From: Pinus tabuliformis
Taxonomy: Eukaryota > Streptophyta > Pinopsida > Pinales > Pinaceae
Assembly: GCA_031772625.1 (NCBI GenBank)
Contig: CM062804.1
Location: 272,025,174 to 272,089,173 of the forward strand
Direction of reading: 5' to 3'
DNA length: 64,000 bases
In this document: positions 20,539 to 32,439 of the stretch, piece after piece
How the letters are laid out: each line of letters starts with the position of its first letter
Position numbering within the stretch: the first letter of the stretch is position 1
Translations under genes and position numbers: made by a program
The notes under the pieces: generated by a model
The model's input: the letters and a program-made list of their open reading frames with translations, nothing else
What the model was told of the DNA's origin: nothing
The model's database searches: none

Positions 20539-22123
20539 TGTTGAAAATATAACTAGTATCAGTCTTCATGATTGTTTTCTAGTTCATGATATAATGTATT
20601 TATCAAAATAAAAGAAAAATAATAATTATTGTCAATGAAATTTTTTTAATAAGCATGGGTTTCATGCTCATTTGATTATGTTTCTAGGTCAAAGCAACCA
20701 TTGAGTGCTTATAAGGCCGTGTCATGTGTCATATTCATTTTCATCATGTTCTAGACCCTTCTCTGGCTTATTATGTCAAGGAAAGAAAATTTATTTTATG
20801 TAATTTTGTCTTTTATGCCTCCTCCACCAAGTTGGCCTCAAGAGAAGACAAGTCAAACTCATTGAAGGAATTCCACCACATATAAATAATATAAAAGAAG
20901 TGCAATTCAACCTATTTGAGCATACTTCTAGGCAAGAAGTTTGATTTGTTGGGTGTGGAGCTTGATTATCTTCTTTATTCAGAGGTATCGCTGCATTGGA
21001 CCCCAGTTTGTAGTGGGGCGGAAACGCCGCTCATTTTTTCACCACCGGGGGGGGGGGGGGGACAACAACAATTTTTATGAGCCCCCTCTGGCAGGGCTTT
21101 GGGGGAAGTGCCCCCGAAGCTAAAAATTAATGTAAAATTGCCTTGTAAAATATTGTAATTTTGTAGTTAATCTGAGCCATTCATTAGGCGGATGATTTGA
21201 TGGTAGAATTTATGTTTAATTTAGGGTTTTTTTTTCCCTAGAAGGAAACCCCTCGCTATATATGAGGGAATTGTACTGCGACTATGTAGATGTGTATTCT
21301 GAGTGAGAAAGAGAGAGGAGATTGTGTGAGAGTGAAGAGGAAATTACAACGGATCTGCAGTAGGTTGTATCTATTCATTTTGTTGGATAATATAAAAGGA
21401 AGGACTGGCTGTGTCTCCGTGGATGTAGCCCAAATTGGGTGAACCAAGTATATCTGTGTCTCTCTTGTTTCATGCATTTTCTGTGTTTATATTTTTGCAT
21501 TATTTTATGTGTTCCATTGCTATGTAATATATAATTTTCTAACACGATTTGCATTTGAACTAGAAAATAAGGTGCGAAGATGCTAGAAAGGAGGAACAAA
21601 CTTAAGTGAAGGAAGAAGAAACATTTGTCAAGCTAAAAGAGTCGAATTTCTCTCTTGTTCTTCCACACGTGCGAGTTTTTGGGTTATAGGAAGGGGCCGA
21701 AATTGTAGGTCTACAGTAAGGCCAAAATTCTGATGCAGTAGGGCCAGAATTTATGGTTGATGAAATATTGACGAAGGTTGACTATTGTTGATTAGAATCT
21801 GATTTAAAGGACTATCTTAGAGGTTGAATTAATGAATTGGAGAAGGTATTTTCTCTTGGTCAAGAGTCTTGATTGTCTCATTTGATTTGGTTCTAAAAGA
21901 AGAGAAGCTAATTTTTGGGTTTTCCATTAGAAGAGGGGTTTTTCCTTGGCTGAGAGCCTACATCTTATGTCCTTGTTGTTTTGATCTTCATGCATTTATG
22001 TTTTGGTAGTTTCTTGACGATAAGAAGATAAAATAAGACATAAAATAAGTTAATAAGTTTGTTAAGAAATCACAAGTAATTATCAAGATAAGAAAATATT
22101 TATGCCTTTATGATTTTCTAATG
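20539..22123 (+). repeat. 3' LTR of element C with nested solo LTR
   Basis: 1585 bp, of which 603 bp are the 20947-21544 insert plus its target duplication; without it about 982 bp, matching the 5' LTR. It ends TCTAATG before the GTTAG duplication. Confidence 0.85.
20947..21544 (+). mobile_element. Solo LTR, copia-like, in the 3' LTR of C
   Basis: 598 bp beginning TGTTGGGTGTGGAG and ending TTTTCTAACA, flanked by TGATT (20942-20946) and CGATT (21545-21549), a 5-bp duplication with one change. The 5' LTR of C reads across the same site without it. It contains a run of 15 G (21047-21061), a GGCG-GAAA-CGCC hairpin at 21017-21028, and C/G-rich blocks. No internal region is present, so LTR-LTR recombination is the simplest origin. 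Confidence 0.82.
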
Positions 22124-22956
22124 GTTAGCACTCCTTTCTATGCATTTAGCTTGCTTAGATTAATTTTTCTTTGCCTGCTATCACACATTTCTACAAGTTT
22201 TTAATGCATAAATCCATATCTTATAGAGGTATAGGAAACTCCATAATCACTATTTTTCTAAATAAACTCCATTCATCATAGGCATAAGGACTTGGAAAAG
22301 ACTTCTTGACCTTCTGTTATCCCTCCTTCACCTTATCCACTCTTCATCTCACATATAAAACACATTTTCCTACTCACGGGTCTGTATTTTGTAGAAAAAT
22401 AGGAACTCTTGTAGCTGCCCACAATTTGCATAAAAAATCCTCAATATTTTCACCCAGAGCATGATCATCCTTCCTTAGCATGTTAAAATGTACACCAGAC
22501 CCTAAGTATGGAATTTGGAATTTCAGAGACCCACTAGAATCCTTGATCTAGTTGCTGTAGCAAAACTTATTTCTTTTATGCAAATTAGGGTTTAATTTTT
22601 TAAATCTTTCTTTCAATTGCAAGACTGTTTCTAATGAAAAATAGAGTAGATTTGATGTTGGTCTGGCTTGCTTGAATTAGTTTTCCTTCTTTTCTGGCAA
22701 ATATAATATATTTACTTGTTCTTTAATTCCTACAGTTTCTGAGTATTTCCTGTAGCATAGATAACATAACGATCTTTATGCGACTTAGTTTCCCTTCAAT
22801 TTCTTTCACTTGCATCAGATCAACCAAAGAAGAATACATTTCATGTTGCACACATAGTGTTGACACCTCTTAAGTTTGTACGAACTCCAGGTTGACAATT
22901 AAAGTCAATACCCCTTGGGAGTTGCAAAATTCTTGATGCAATACTGAGGGTCATCA

Positions 22957-22979
22957 CTTTTTGGCATCGTTGTCAGGGA
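22957..22979 (+). other. Primer-binding site of element B
   Basis: CTTTT then TGGCATCGTTGTCAGGGA (22962-22979). This equals the tRNA-Asp-type site TGGCGCCGTTGCCGGGGA with C/G to T/A transitions, the change expected from decay of methylated cytosines. Confidence 0.8.
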
Positions 22980-23599
22980 GGTGTCAAAGTATGAATTGTA
23001 TTCTTCCCTAGTTGATTCACTTTCTTCATTTTCTGAAAAAACAAAAGAAATTGCATTAGCATTTTCATCTATATAATCACAAAAAAAAAAATTATATTTC
23101 TTTCATGCCTTGTAGAATTAGGGATAATACAAGATTTTTTTTACTAAAAACCCCAATTCCCACAAACAACCTTCCTTCTCTTGCTGTCTATGTGCCTCCT
23201 ACTCTATATACATAGGATAAAGAGACATTTTTAGGTAAGAAAGTGATGATTTCTAAGGAACTTGTAGGAGGAGAATAACCTTCATCAACCACTAGTACTA
23301 TGTCTGGAAATAGAAAACCTAAAGTTTTCCCTATCAGGGAGGAAAATGGGGAAACCAAAATGAAAATTATCAGTCCAACTTCTCTCCCATATTTCCCTTG
23401 AGTGGATACTAAAGACCCTAACACTTTCAAGTTTTAATTTTTTGTAGTTTATAGGACATACGATTATACAACAGATGAGAAAAAGCTTAAATTGTTTCCT
23501 TCTACCCTTAAGGATGTAGTCCTTCACTAGTTTATTGGCTTGGAAGGAAGAAACATCACCACATGGGGATGAATGCAACATGCCTTCAACACCAAATAC

Positions 23600-24640
23600 A
23601 TGGATTATTATAGAGAAAGAGACACAATGGATGGTATATTCAAAATGAACCATGGACTATATGAACCTTTTTGAGGAAAGATTCTAGTTAAGTTGTAGGA
23701 GAGCACATAACTACACTCTTGATCCAAATTCCTTAAAACTAGTCTTGCTCTGGGGAGTCAGAGAAGAACTAATGGATACCATCAACATGTTGGCCAATGA
23801 ATATATTTATTAGCTTAACTATGAATTCATTAAAACAATATTCAAAGAACATTATGGATCTACTAGAAAAAGAGGTAGAACAAGAATGGGTTTGTTAAGT
23901 ACATCCTCCTCCACTTCAATCGCTAAGAGTGAAATAACAAGTATGTTAGAAGATTTAAAAATTGGGATCTTACACACCTTTTCTATGCATAATTATACTT
24001 TATATATTAAGGGAAAAAAGAGGAAGCAAAAAGGGAATTGGCTATTTTTTTCCCTAGATGTACTAAGAGTCATCCTAGGAATGAATACCCCATAAGTGTC
24101 ATAGAAATATGTTCTACATGTGAAGAAATCTACTCAACTAAAAAATGTCCATATTTGCTAGATTTGAAAGATATGCACCAAGGAGCAGAAGGAGGCATGG
24201 AGCAACACTACTTTGTCAACTAGAAGAGGAAATAAGGACCCAAACCATATCAACAAGGTATGAACTACCCCTCCTCTTTCAATATAAGTTATAATGCACA
24301 ATTTCAATCTTGGTATCCACCTAGAAGCTCACTTTGGTCTATTCCCACTCCATGGACCTATCCTCCCCAACATTCCATTCCCCATTTTAAGCCATACCAA
24401 AAACAATATCCTTAATGGACTAATCCATATTCAGGGTGGAGGCCTCAAGCAACCCCACCACTTTCTTTAATGCCTCCTCCTCCTTAGCCATAATTACCCC
24501 AAAATAATCCTCCAAAAAAACAACAAATTCCTGATCAACTGAACCTGAACGCTAACAATAAGAAGGACCAACCAATCTACAATGGAGATGCACCTTATCT
24601 AAGCCATGCTATACAAATCCAAGAAATTAACCTCAAGCCT
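23600..24640 (+). pseudogene. gag: Element B gag remnant
   Basis: A capsid-like stretch near 23640-23880 reads TMDYMNLFEERF, then VREELMDTINMLANEYIY and FIKTIFKEHYGSTRK. A knuckle-like ICSTCEEIYSTKKCPYL lies near 24112-24165, followed by a Pro/Asn/Gln-rich tail to about 24640. Frames change repeatedly and stops are frequent. The family assignment rests mostly on the downstream protease and on the order of parts. Confidence 0.55.
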
Positions 24641-24899
24641 AGGAAGGTACTTCTAAATTCCCACCCACCTTATCCAACGAAAAATCTTGAAGAGGAGAAG
24701 GGAGATCCCAATCCTCAAGCCAACAAACCTCCCTATCCTGAATGGTTGATCCCTCATAGAACACACACCACAAAAGAAGCTAAAGTTTTGGGAGAATTGA
24801 AAAATATGTGTCAAGGTTCCCCTCTTGCAATCCATCAATGATGTTCCCATATATAATAGATTCATCAAGGAGGAATGTCTTAGGAGGCTAGGAAGGAGA

Positions 24900-25383
24900 A
24901 AAAGAGATGTGACTACTATCAATGTCACATGAAGACTAGATGATCTTATGCTTGGGAAGGTCATCATCCAAAAGTATTTAGATCCTGACATCCCCATAAT
25001 ATATGTGCACATAAATTATATTGTAGTGCCCAACACACTTATTGACTTAGGGGCTGCAATCAATGTCATGACGAGGAAGACCATGCTTTAAGATTAATCT
25101 CCAAGGATCCCTAAAAAAAACCACCATGGTGTTACAACTTACTGATAGATCCATAGTAGCACCATAATGAATCACTGAGAATATCATGCTTTCCATGGAT
25201 TCTTGGGAGAGTCCTACATATTTACTTGTTCTTAAACCCAAAAAAAAGTTTAATGGCTATCCTCTTATCTTAGGAAGACCTTGGTTGGCCACTACTAATG
25301 CCTACATTAGTTGTAGGGTTGGAAATATGACAATCACAAATGGGAAATATAAAAATAAACTTTTATTATATCCTCCTACTTAA
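24900..25383 (+). pseudogene. pol: Element B protease remnant
   Basis: VPNTLIDLGAAINVMTRKTM (near 25027-25086) has the D-L-G-A active-site form typical of Athila-type retropepsins. After a frameshift, 25186-25383 is open with GYPLILGRPWLATTNAYISC and RVGNMTI, the C-terminal half. Processing of the polyprotein is the family role. Confidence 0.8.
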
Positions 25384-25869
25384 CCCCTCAATGAACATGA
25401 TTCTATATGGGTAGAAGAGGAAGAGGAAGAAGACCTTTATCAATCATCACCCTACCATATATGTACATTAGAAACCACTGCCGGCAGTAGACGATAAGAT
25501 GCATATAATATAATTCACAATTTTTTGTAGAATGAATATCATGCTGCCATGAATATTAATGGCCTAAAAGAATAATCTATAGGGAAACTTGGCTTATCTT
25601 AGGACAATTCATGGGTAGATATAATTACCATTGGTTCTGACCAAATCGATGAAAAAACCATAGAAATTAGCCACTACAAAACTCTAAGAAACAACCTCTT
25701 TCCTTCACGGTCTTACTAGGAAGAAAAATTTCTCATTGCTTTGAGGTAGAATATTGATGCAATTGCATGGGATTACAAGGAAATGAAGGGAGTCCACCCC
25801 TATATATGCACTCATCATATATACATCAAAGAGGACAATAAACTTGTTCGCCAAACTCATAGGAGAATG

Positions 25870-26960
25870 AACCTTGAACTAAAATATATTTTAAGAGAAT
25901 AATTGTAGAATTTATTAGATGTAGGTTTTATCTATCCAATATCAGACAGTGAGTGGGTGCCCCCCTTAGTAATTATCCCAAAGAAAAATGGAAAATAGAG
26001 AGTCTACATTGATTATAGATAACTTGATAAATCCATCAAAAAATGTCTTTTTCCTTTTCCTTTTATTAACCAAGTTTTCGATGTTCTTGTAGAGAAAAAG
26101 TTTTTTTTTTCATTACTGGTTGGATTCAGTGGCTATAATCAGACCCAAACTAGTCTAGAAGACTAGGATAAGAGAACTTTCACCTACCCACGGGGAAACT
26201 TTTCCTATAGGGTTCTTCCATTTGGCCTATGTAATGCCCTTGCTACCTTCCAAAGGGTTCTATTAAGAATTTTCTCTGTCTTTGTACATGATTCAATAGA
26301 GGTATATAGATGATTTCACACCTAATGGAGATTCTTTCCAAGAAGCTCTCTCCAATATGTGTAATTTTTTTCAAAGATGTATATATGAATCTTTCCTTGA
26401 GCCCTAAAAAGTGCCAATTTTTGATGAAGTAAGGGATTGTTTTAGGGTTCTTTCTCTCTAAGTAAGGAATTCAAGTTGGCCCTAATAAAATAACCATCAT
26501 TAGGAAGGTTCCCATTCCTCAATATATATATATATATATATAGGATTTTTCTAGGACTTGCTAGGTACTATAAAATATTCATTAAGTATTTCAACAAGAT
26601 TTCTTCACCTTTATTCTCTATACTAATAAAATATTTAGAGTTTTGTTGGAAATATCTATGCAAAATGGAATTTGAAGAGATCAAGGATAAACTCACAACT
26701 GCACCAGTCCAAATCCAGACAAATGCATCATAAAAAAAAATTGAGGTAGCACTAGGGCAGCTTGAAGGTAAACGACCTTATGCCATTTATTTCACTGGCA
26801 AGAATTTGTCCAAAGTTTGTCTTAATTACATAGTTGCTAAAAAAAATTTTTAGTTGTTGTACATTCTTTGAATAAATTCAGGCACTATGAGACTGGATAT
26901 TAGGTTCTTTTACATACTGACCATGCAAAAATTAATTATTTGATGTAACTGATCGAGCCA
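25870..26960 (+). pseudogene. pol: Element B reverse transcriptase/RNase H remnant
   Basis: Recognisable blocks are VGFIYPISDSEWVPPLVIIP (about 25920), KKNGK then a stop where Trp is usual, VYIDYR, FTYPRGNFSYRVLPFGLCNA (about 26180) and LATFQRVLL. Then comes a damaged catalytic region (YR-stop-FHT near 26300 in place of Y-x-DD-F). RNase H fragments LEGKRPYAIYFTGKNLSKVC lie near 26760. Stops include both Trp-to-stop and other changes, in contrast to element F. Confidence 0.8.
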
Positions 26961-27279
26961 TTAAATGGTTACTACTGCTACAACAATTTGATCTAACTAT
27001 CGTTGACAAACCAAGGAAAGAAAAACCTTGTCAAAAAAGGATGAATAGATGGTGGATGACCAACACCCTTATGAGCACCTTTTGTCCATATCATTATTGC
27101 CTCCATGGTTTTCTCACATAACAAAATTTTTAGTTGTTGGCCAATTTCTCCCCCATTTATCTTCAAAGGAGAAAAGAAAGGTTGTCAGAAAGAGTGCTCC
27201 TTATACTTGGATCAATGGTAACCAATTCAAGTTTTGGCTTAATGATCTCGAAAAGATGTTTGAGGGAAGATGAGGTTAA

Positions 27280-28340
27280 TTCCATCCTCTCAAATTGTCA
27301 TGATGAACCCTGTGGGGTCCATTTTTCTGATAAGAGGACATCCTACAAGATCCTTGAGGTAGGATGCTACTAGTCTACCCTTCATCAATGTGCCCAAAGA
27401 TACACTGCGTAATGTGATGACTGTCATAGGATGGGGAAACCTCCCTAGAAGGATGAAATTCCTTTACAAGCTCAAGTGACTTTCAACCCATTTGAGAAAT
27501 GGGGTATGGATTCATTGGCCCTATTAATCCTCCATTTGGAAAAAAGAGTTACATCATTATGTGCCCATACTATTTGACCAAGTGGGATGAGGTGAAAGAA
27601 GTAAAGGAAACAACATAGAAAAAGGTGGTTGGATTCTTAAGGGAAAACATCTTCAACAAATTTGGTTTCCCAAGATAACTAATTATACACCAAGGATCCC
27701 AATTCACTTGCAATTTTAAAGAGGGGATCATGAGGAAACAACATATCGGACATAGGAAATCTACACCATATCACCCTCAAGAAAATGGGTAAGTGGAAGT
27801 GATTAATGAATAGTTGTAAAGCACTCTAACTAAGGTAGTTAAGAGAATAAAAAAATATTGGGAAAAAAGGATTGTTGAGGTCATTTGGGCTTGCAACACC
27901 ACTTGGAAGACCACTTATGCGTTCATCCCCTTTGAGTTGCTATATGTAAAGAAGGCCCTTTATCTATGGATTTTGAGCATAATACGCTAATGATGGCAAC
28001 ATAACTTGACATGGATCTCAATGAGACACAAGAAGAGAGGTTGCAACAACTAAATTCACTTGATGGGCTTAAGATGAAAGGCCTAATGCACATTGAAGTA
28101 CTTTAGCTGTAAAGGAAATTCTGGCATGATAAACATATTAATACTGGAGCCTTCCAAGAGGGTGATTGGGCCCTCTTGTATGAATCTAGGTTAAAATATT
28201 TTAAAGGGAAACTTATAACTTGATGGCTAGGACCTTATTTGGTTAAAACATTTCATGATAATGGCTTAATTCTGACCAGGACAATTGATGAAGAGAAGGT
28301 TCCACTTCTAGTGAATGGCTACATGTTAAAGTTCTATAGT
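27280..28340 (+). pseudogene. pol: Element B integrase remnant
   Basis: The zinc-binding region has HDEPCGVHFSDKRT and CAQRYTA-stop-CDDCHRMG (27298-27440). Core fragments include FNPFEKWGMDS (first Asp, near 27490) and, in another frame, an NG-stop-VEVINE region near 27785 around the catalytic Glu. The C-terminal module reads MVKTFHDNGLILTRTIDEEK then PLLVNGYMLKFY (28239-28350), as in Athila-like integrase tails. The gene is destroyed by frameshifts. Confidence 0.75.
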
Positions 28341-28489
28341 AATCCCCTCTCAAGGGCCGAGTTTACTGATTCAATATGTAGAGAGATAAATTTGATAGAG
28401 AGAATTGGAGCCCCCAATCCATTCAACCTCCGATCAACAAAGGAAAAATAGAAAAAAATATAAAAACAGGGCGAGAAAGAAGAAAAAAA

Positions 28490-28680
28490 ACCCTCAAGTG
28501 AAAACCATCCGTGAGGTAGTTGAGGTAGGATCATTTGATGAAATCCTCCTTGAGGCAACCTATAAGAGTGATAAAAAAAATAGAAGCAATAAAAGATCTC
28601 GAGGTGAAAACCTCCCTTAAGGCACCTAGGGTAGACTTGCTAAAGCTGAAAACCTCCATGAGGCAGCTAGTGGGCCTAAA
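28490..28680 (+). repeat. GAAAACCTCC-x-TGAGGCA degenerate repeats after B integrase
   Basis: Four diverged units at about 28498, 28540, 28605 and 28648 share GAAAACCTCCnTGAGGCAnCT. Each has a CCTC/GAGG inverted pair. Similar repeats are common between pol and the 3' LTR of Tat/Athila-type plant elements. Confidence 0.6.
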
Positions 28681-28689
28681 AATAAAAAA

Positions 28690-31263
28690 AAGAGAAAAAT
28701 GACTTTTTTTGTTTGTTTTACTCACTCTAATGAATGTGAAAGTACAATAGAAAATCAACAAGCAAGATATACCGGCCAACCTATAAGCACAAGTAAATTC
28801 ACCTTCAGAAATACAGGGAAGCCTCTCAACACCATTTTTATCCATTATCCAACCATTCACAAGCCTCCACCCATCATTCACAATCCCTTCCCATTAATTT
28901 TTCCTCACTGTCCTAAGTTGCTATAGGAAGGTCCTATAATGCTACAATATTCCATAGAATGAATAAAAAATAACACTGGTCTGAGGTTTTCTTCACTTGC
29001 AAGCGAGAGGAAGGTACCTAAGGCTTCCCTAACATTGTTACACTCCATTAGAACCTGTCACCTCCCATTCTTCCCTTCAATGTCCCTCACTTTTCATTCA
29101 CAACAACTAAACATTCTCACTTTCCCCTTATTAGTCACAAGTAATAACCTCTACCACATCACTGCCAACTTCCCTTGAATTATTAAGATTTTGTGAAGGT
29201 TCAGGAAAGTAAAATCACAAGTTTGAGGATTTTATTTCTACAAGAAACAAACAATCCTGTAGCAACCTTCATAAGCCCTACAGACTCAAGTCTCCATTGC
29301 GTTTGAAAAAGAGCCACTACATGTTATCGGGATGTGGATTTGACATCTTTTTGCATCCATTTTCCTACCTTTCTCATCATTTTGACCTTAAAAGTCATGC
29401 TCTATTACCTTATTCGTTACCCTCTAACCAATGCATGTTTCTTTTCTATGTCACCTTACTATATTAGTTTTTCTTGTATTTTGATGTGAGGCTGATTTTT
29501 TTAGGAAATTTTATTAACAAAAACGACAAGGGACTATTTAGGGGAAATCTTGGTTCACTAAAGGTGTTATTTTCAGGGATGTTGTGTTCCAACTTTTGTC
29601 CTGCTAGTTCCAGGATCAAATATGTGCTGATACTATTGTTGTTGTGCTGATACTCTGTCTCCTAGATCCTTTGTTTTTTCCAACCATGATAACAACGATC
29701 AACATGGGCTGTCACTTGGTCAAGTTAGCATTGAAAACTATGCCAACAAAGCAATTTATTTATTGATGGTACAATGAGTATTGATTGAAGCAGTTACGAC
29801 TTCCAGTTATTGGTATTTTTGTATTTTGGAGAAGATTGTTACAATATTTTATGTTCATACAAAAAAAGAAAGATGTATTGTAATTTATAAAAGAGGAAGC
29901 CTTCTACCTCGCAGGTGACGGGTGGGCACCAATATTGTGATTTTGGAGAAAACTATGTAAATGCAATCATTCCTAATATCTATGAAATTCTTATGATTTA
30001 TGACATCTTACTTCTTTATTGATTACCTATTAAACTGCGTGTGCCAAATCCATGCTAAGGAAGAAGATACCTCTTCTTTGGAAGGGATTGCTAAGTTAGT
30101 AAGGTATTCTAGATGTATGATTAGTTTCTCTCAATTTTGATCTGTAACTATTTCACTATTAATGCTATTAATCTTTTAATGCATTGCAATTGTTGATTGA
30201 TTGAAGTGCACAATAATGGTTTCAATTAATTGTGTAACAACCTAAGTTCTAGGCCAATCCATTTGTGATCATGTGTGCTTGTGTTATTTCATTGTTACAG
30301 TTTGGAGATTCTTATTGATGCATTGATCTATGACTGATAAAAAGTACTTCTATGTTTGACCGAGTGTGTTATTTTATTAAATTAAAGTTCGAGTGGATGA
30401 GTGTTGATTTTCTTCTGCAAAGAGTGACTGAGTGATCAAGTGATTTGTGTGAGTGTGACAATGACGACTTTTGAATGCTAAGAGTGATGATTGCAGCAAC
30501 ATTTTAAGGAGTGATGTAACTAGAGATAGTTATACATTGTTCCTGCATATCTTGTGCATAATAGTTTGAAATAAAAAACCTACCTTGGTTGAAAATTTAT
30601 GTGTGAGCGTGGTTAATTGGTCCTTATTTAAAAGACAATTAATCCAACCGGCACATTCCACATATTCCAATATCTTCAGAAGGCAAGAAAACTAGTCTTT
30701 AGCAGTTATAAGGTTTCCTATAGGCTGCTACAAGATTTCCCATCCACCAACAACAATAGAAAAAACACCTTGGTCACCTAAAATGGTATTAGAGTCATAT
30801 AGAACAGTAACAACAACACCAAAGGGTTGCAACAAGATCACTAGGAGAAACAACAAGAACATCGGAACCCCTAGTAGAGATATTAAAGGTAGCTAAATAT
30901 TCAACATAATCCTCAAAGGAAACCTCAAAATCTACACTAGTATCATCCATGACACCTGCAATAGGCACTGAAGGTAAGACACAAATATGAATCTCTCAAA
31001 CCTCACCCTTTTAACCTATTCTAAGCTTGAGAAAACATTAAAAAGTGCAAGGAGGAAAGGTATTTATAGCAAAATTTAGTTTGCAGGAAGCCTCAACCAT
31101 ATCTAGCGGTGGACTTCACTTTTCCTCCAAGACACCCACATGGGTGGGAGAAGAACAAGACAAAAAGTGGAAAAATCTTGAAAAGGTGGGCTGATATCAT
31201 TTACTCATTGTGAGAGACATGGAGTATGAATAAGTAGGTGGGGACCAACTCAACATTGCACGT
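28690..31263 (+). other. Element B non-coding stretch
   Basis: I see no supported gene. TGTAACAACC at about 30233 resembles an LTR start, but no matching end or target duplication was found. The rest is AT-rich sequence assigned to B only by position. Confidence 0.4.
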
Positions 31264-31877
31264 AGACATTAGAGAAATTTTGAGGTAAAAAATGGGCCTC
31301 AAAAAAAAAATGTACAACAAAAATAAACTTTTTAAGTACCAATATGATTCAGTATGATGGTGTCAGCCATGGGGGATGATTCGCCATTTTTGGAGTAAAA
31401 AGGTAAAAAAATAAAAAAACAATTTTTTCAACTCATATTTTCAACTTATCTCCTTATGATTTTACTCAAATTTTAAGTGGGAGGACTCGTTGAATGAAAA
31501 ATTTAATTTTGCACCCAAGGAGTACCCATGTTGCATACTTTCAATGGACCCTACTACAAAAAAAATGTGAAATACATGAAAACATGATTGTAATCACTTT
31601 TTTAATGTATTTGTGTAGTGGGGTCCTTGAAAGTATGCAATAGGGGTACTCCTCAGATGAAAAATTAAATTTCACATCCAACAATTGATTTTTCTCGAAA
31701 TTTGAGTAAAATCATAAGGAGATAAGTTGAAAATACCAGTTAAAAAAGTATTTTTTTCTTTTTTTTTTCCCCTCCAAAACTTGATAAGGTAGTCTATTCT
31801 TATTTTATTATTTCCATAATTATTTTATAATAATTCTTAGAAGGCCCATTTTAAACCTCAAAATTTCTTTAATGGCC
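31264..31877. mobile_element. Foldback / MITE-like inverted-repeat element
   Basis: About 614 bp form two long imperfect inverted arms. The outer part is GACATTAGAGAAATTTTGAG (31264 on) against CTCAAAATTTCTTTAATGGC near 31858-31877. Inner parts are TTTTCAACTTATCTCCTTAT near 31440 against its complement near 31712-31732, and GTTGCATACTTTCAATGGAC (from 31532) against its near-complement at about 31620-31645. The loop is about 31560-31610. No coding capacity. A clear target duplication was not found. Confidence 0.7.
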
Positions 31878-32439
31878 CATCACTTCACATCAGCCTCAAC
31901 GAATGACTGCCTAAATCGAGGCACTCCAAGCCTATCGTGCATGCAAACTTGTTTACAAATCCATCAAATCCCTACCATTTCTACATGAGATCAACATCGT
32001 GCCAAGCTTATGAGGTAGTCTGCTACATGATCCTATAGGAGACAAACAATTTTCTATAGGAGACAGACATGGTGCTAGATGAAGGATAATTTCACCCAGA
32101 ACAACAATTAAAGCCTTGAGAAGCAAGGGAATCTGCGAATGAAATGTAAGTCGAATAAATTCTCCCCACTTAAATCTGAAAAAAGTGTTCAAAATACCTC
32201 AATTATTAAGCATAAATCATTTGCATTTTACAGTTCGAATTCAAATAGGTGCAACAACTGGAGGGTCTAAATGTTTTTCTATGAATATAGTATACCAAAT
32301 GGTGACTCAGACAATTGCATGGTATAATTTTCCTTTCCTATCCTTAAATAAATCATTCATATTTGGATATCTGCTATAAAAATTCTTGATGTATAAGAAA
32401 CCCTAAACTCTTGTAGCAGTGGAAGACCAATATCTCATT

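Larger units (their letters stand above)
15860..22123 (+). mobile_element. Element C: gag-only LTR retrotransposon (TR-GAG type)
   Basis: LTRs 15860-16835 and 20539-22123 both begin TGTTGAAAAT. The 5' copy ends TCTAACA; the 3' copy ends TCTAATG, mutated. The flanking GTCAG/GTTAG duplication defines the insertion into B's LTR. The internal 3.7 kb holds a primer-site-like sequence, a decayed copia-like gag with zinc knuckle, a solo LTR, and a 2.2-kb tail without pol motifs. Element D shows the same organisation, so absence of pol is a family feature. Confidence 0.85.
15005..22956 (+). repeat. 5' LTR of element B, split by element C
   Basis: Left piece 15005-15859 and right piece 22129-22956 align to the 3' LTR. 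The duplicated 5-mer GTCAG (15855-15859) / GTTAG (22124-22128) flanks element C. The LTR ends GGGTCATCA at 22956, as does the 3' copy at 60921. Confidence 0.82.

Noticed and set aside
28405..28620. Lys/Arg-rich small frame as a histone-like or nuclear protein
   Set aside because: It lies at the end of B integrase and over degenerate A/G-rich repeats; composition alone explains it.
30233..30640. A solo LTR starting TGTAACAACC
   Set aside because: There is no defined CA end, target duplication or second copy in the window.
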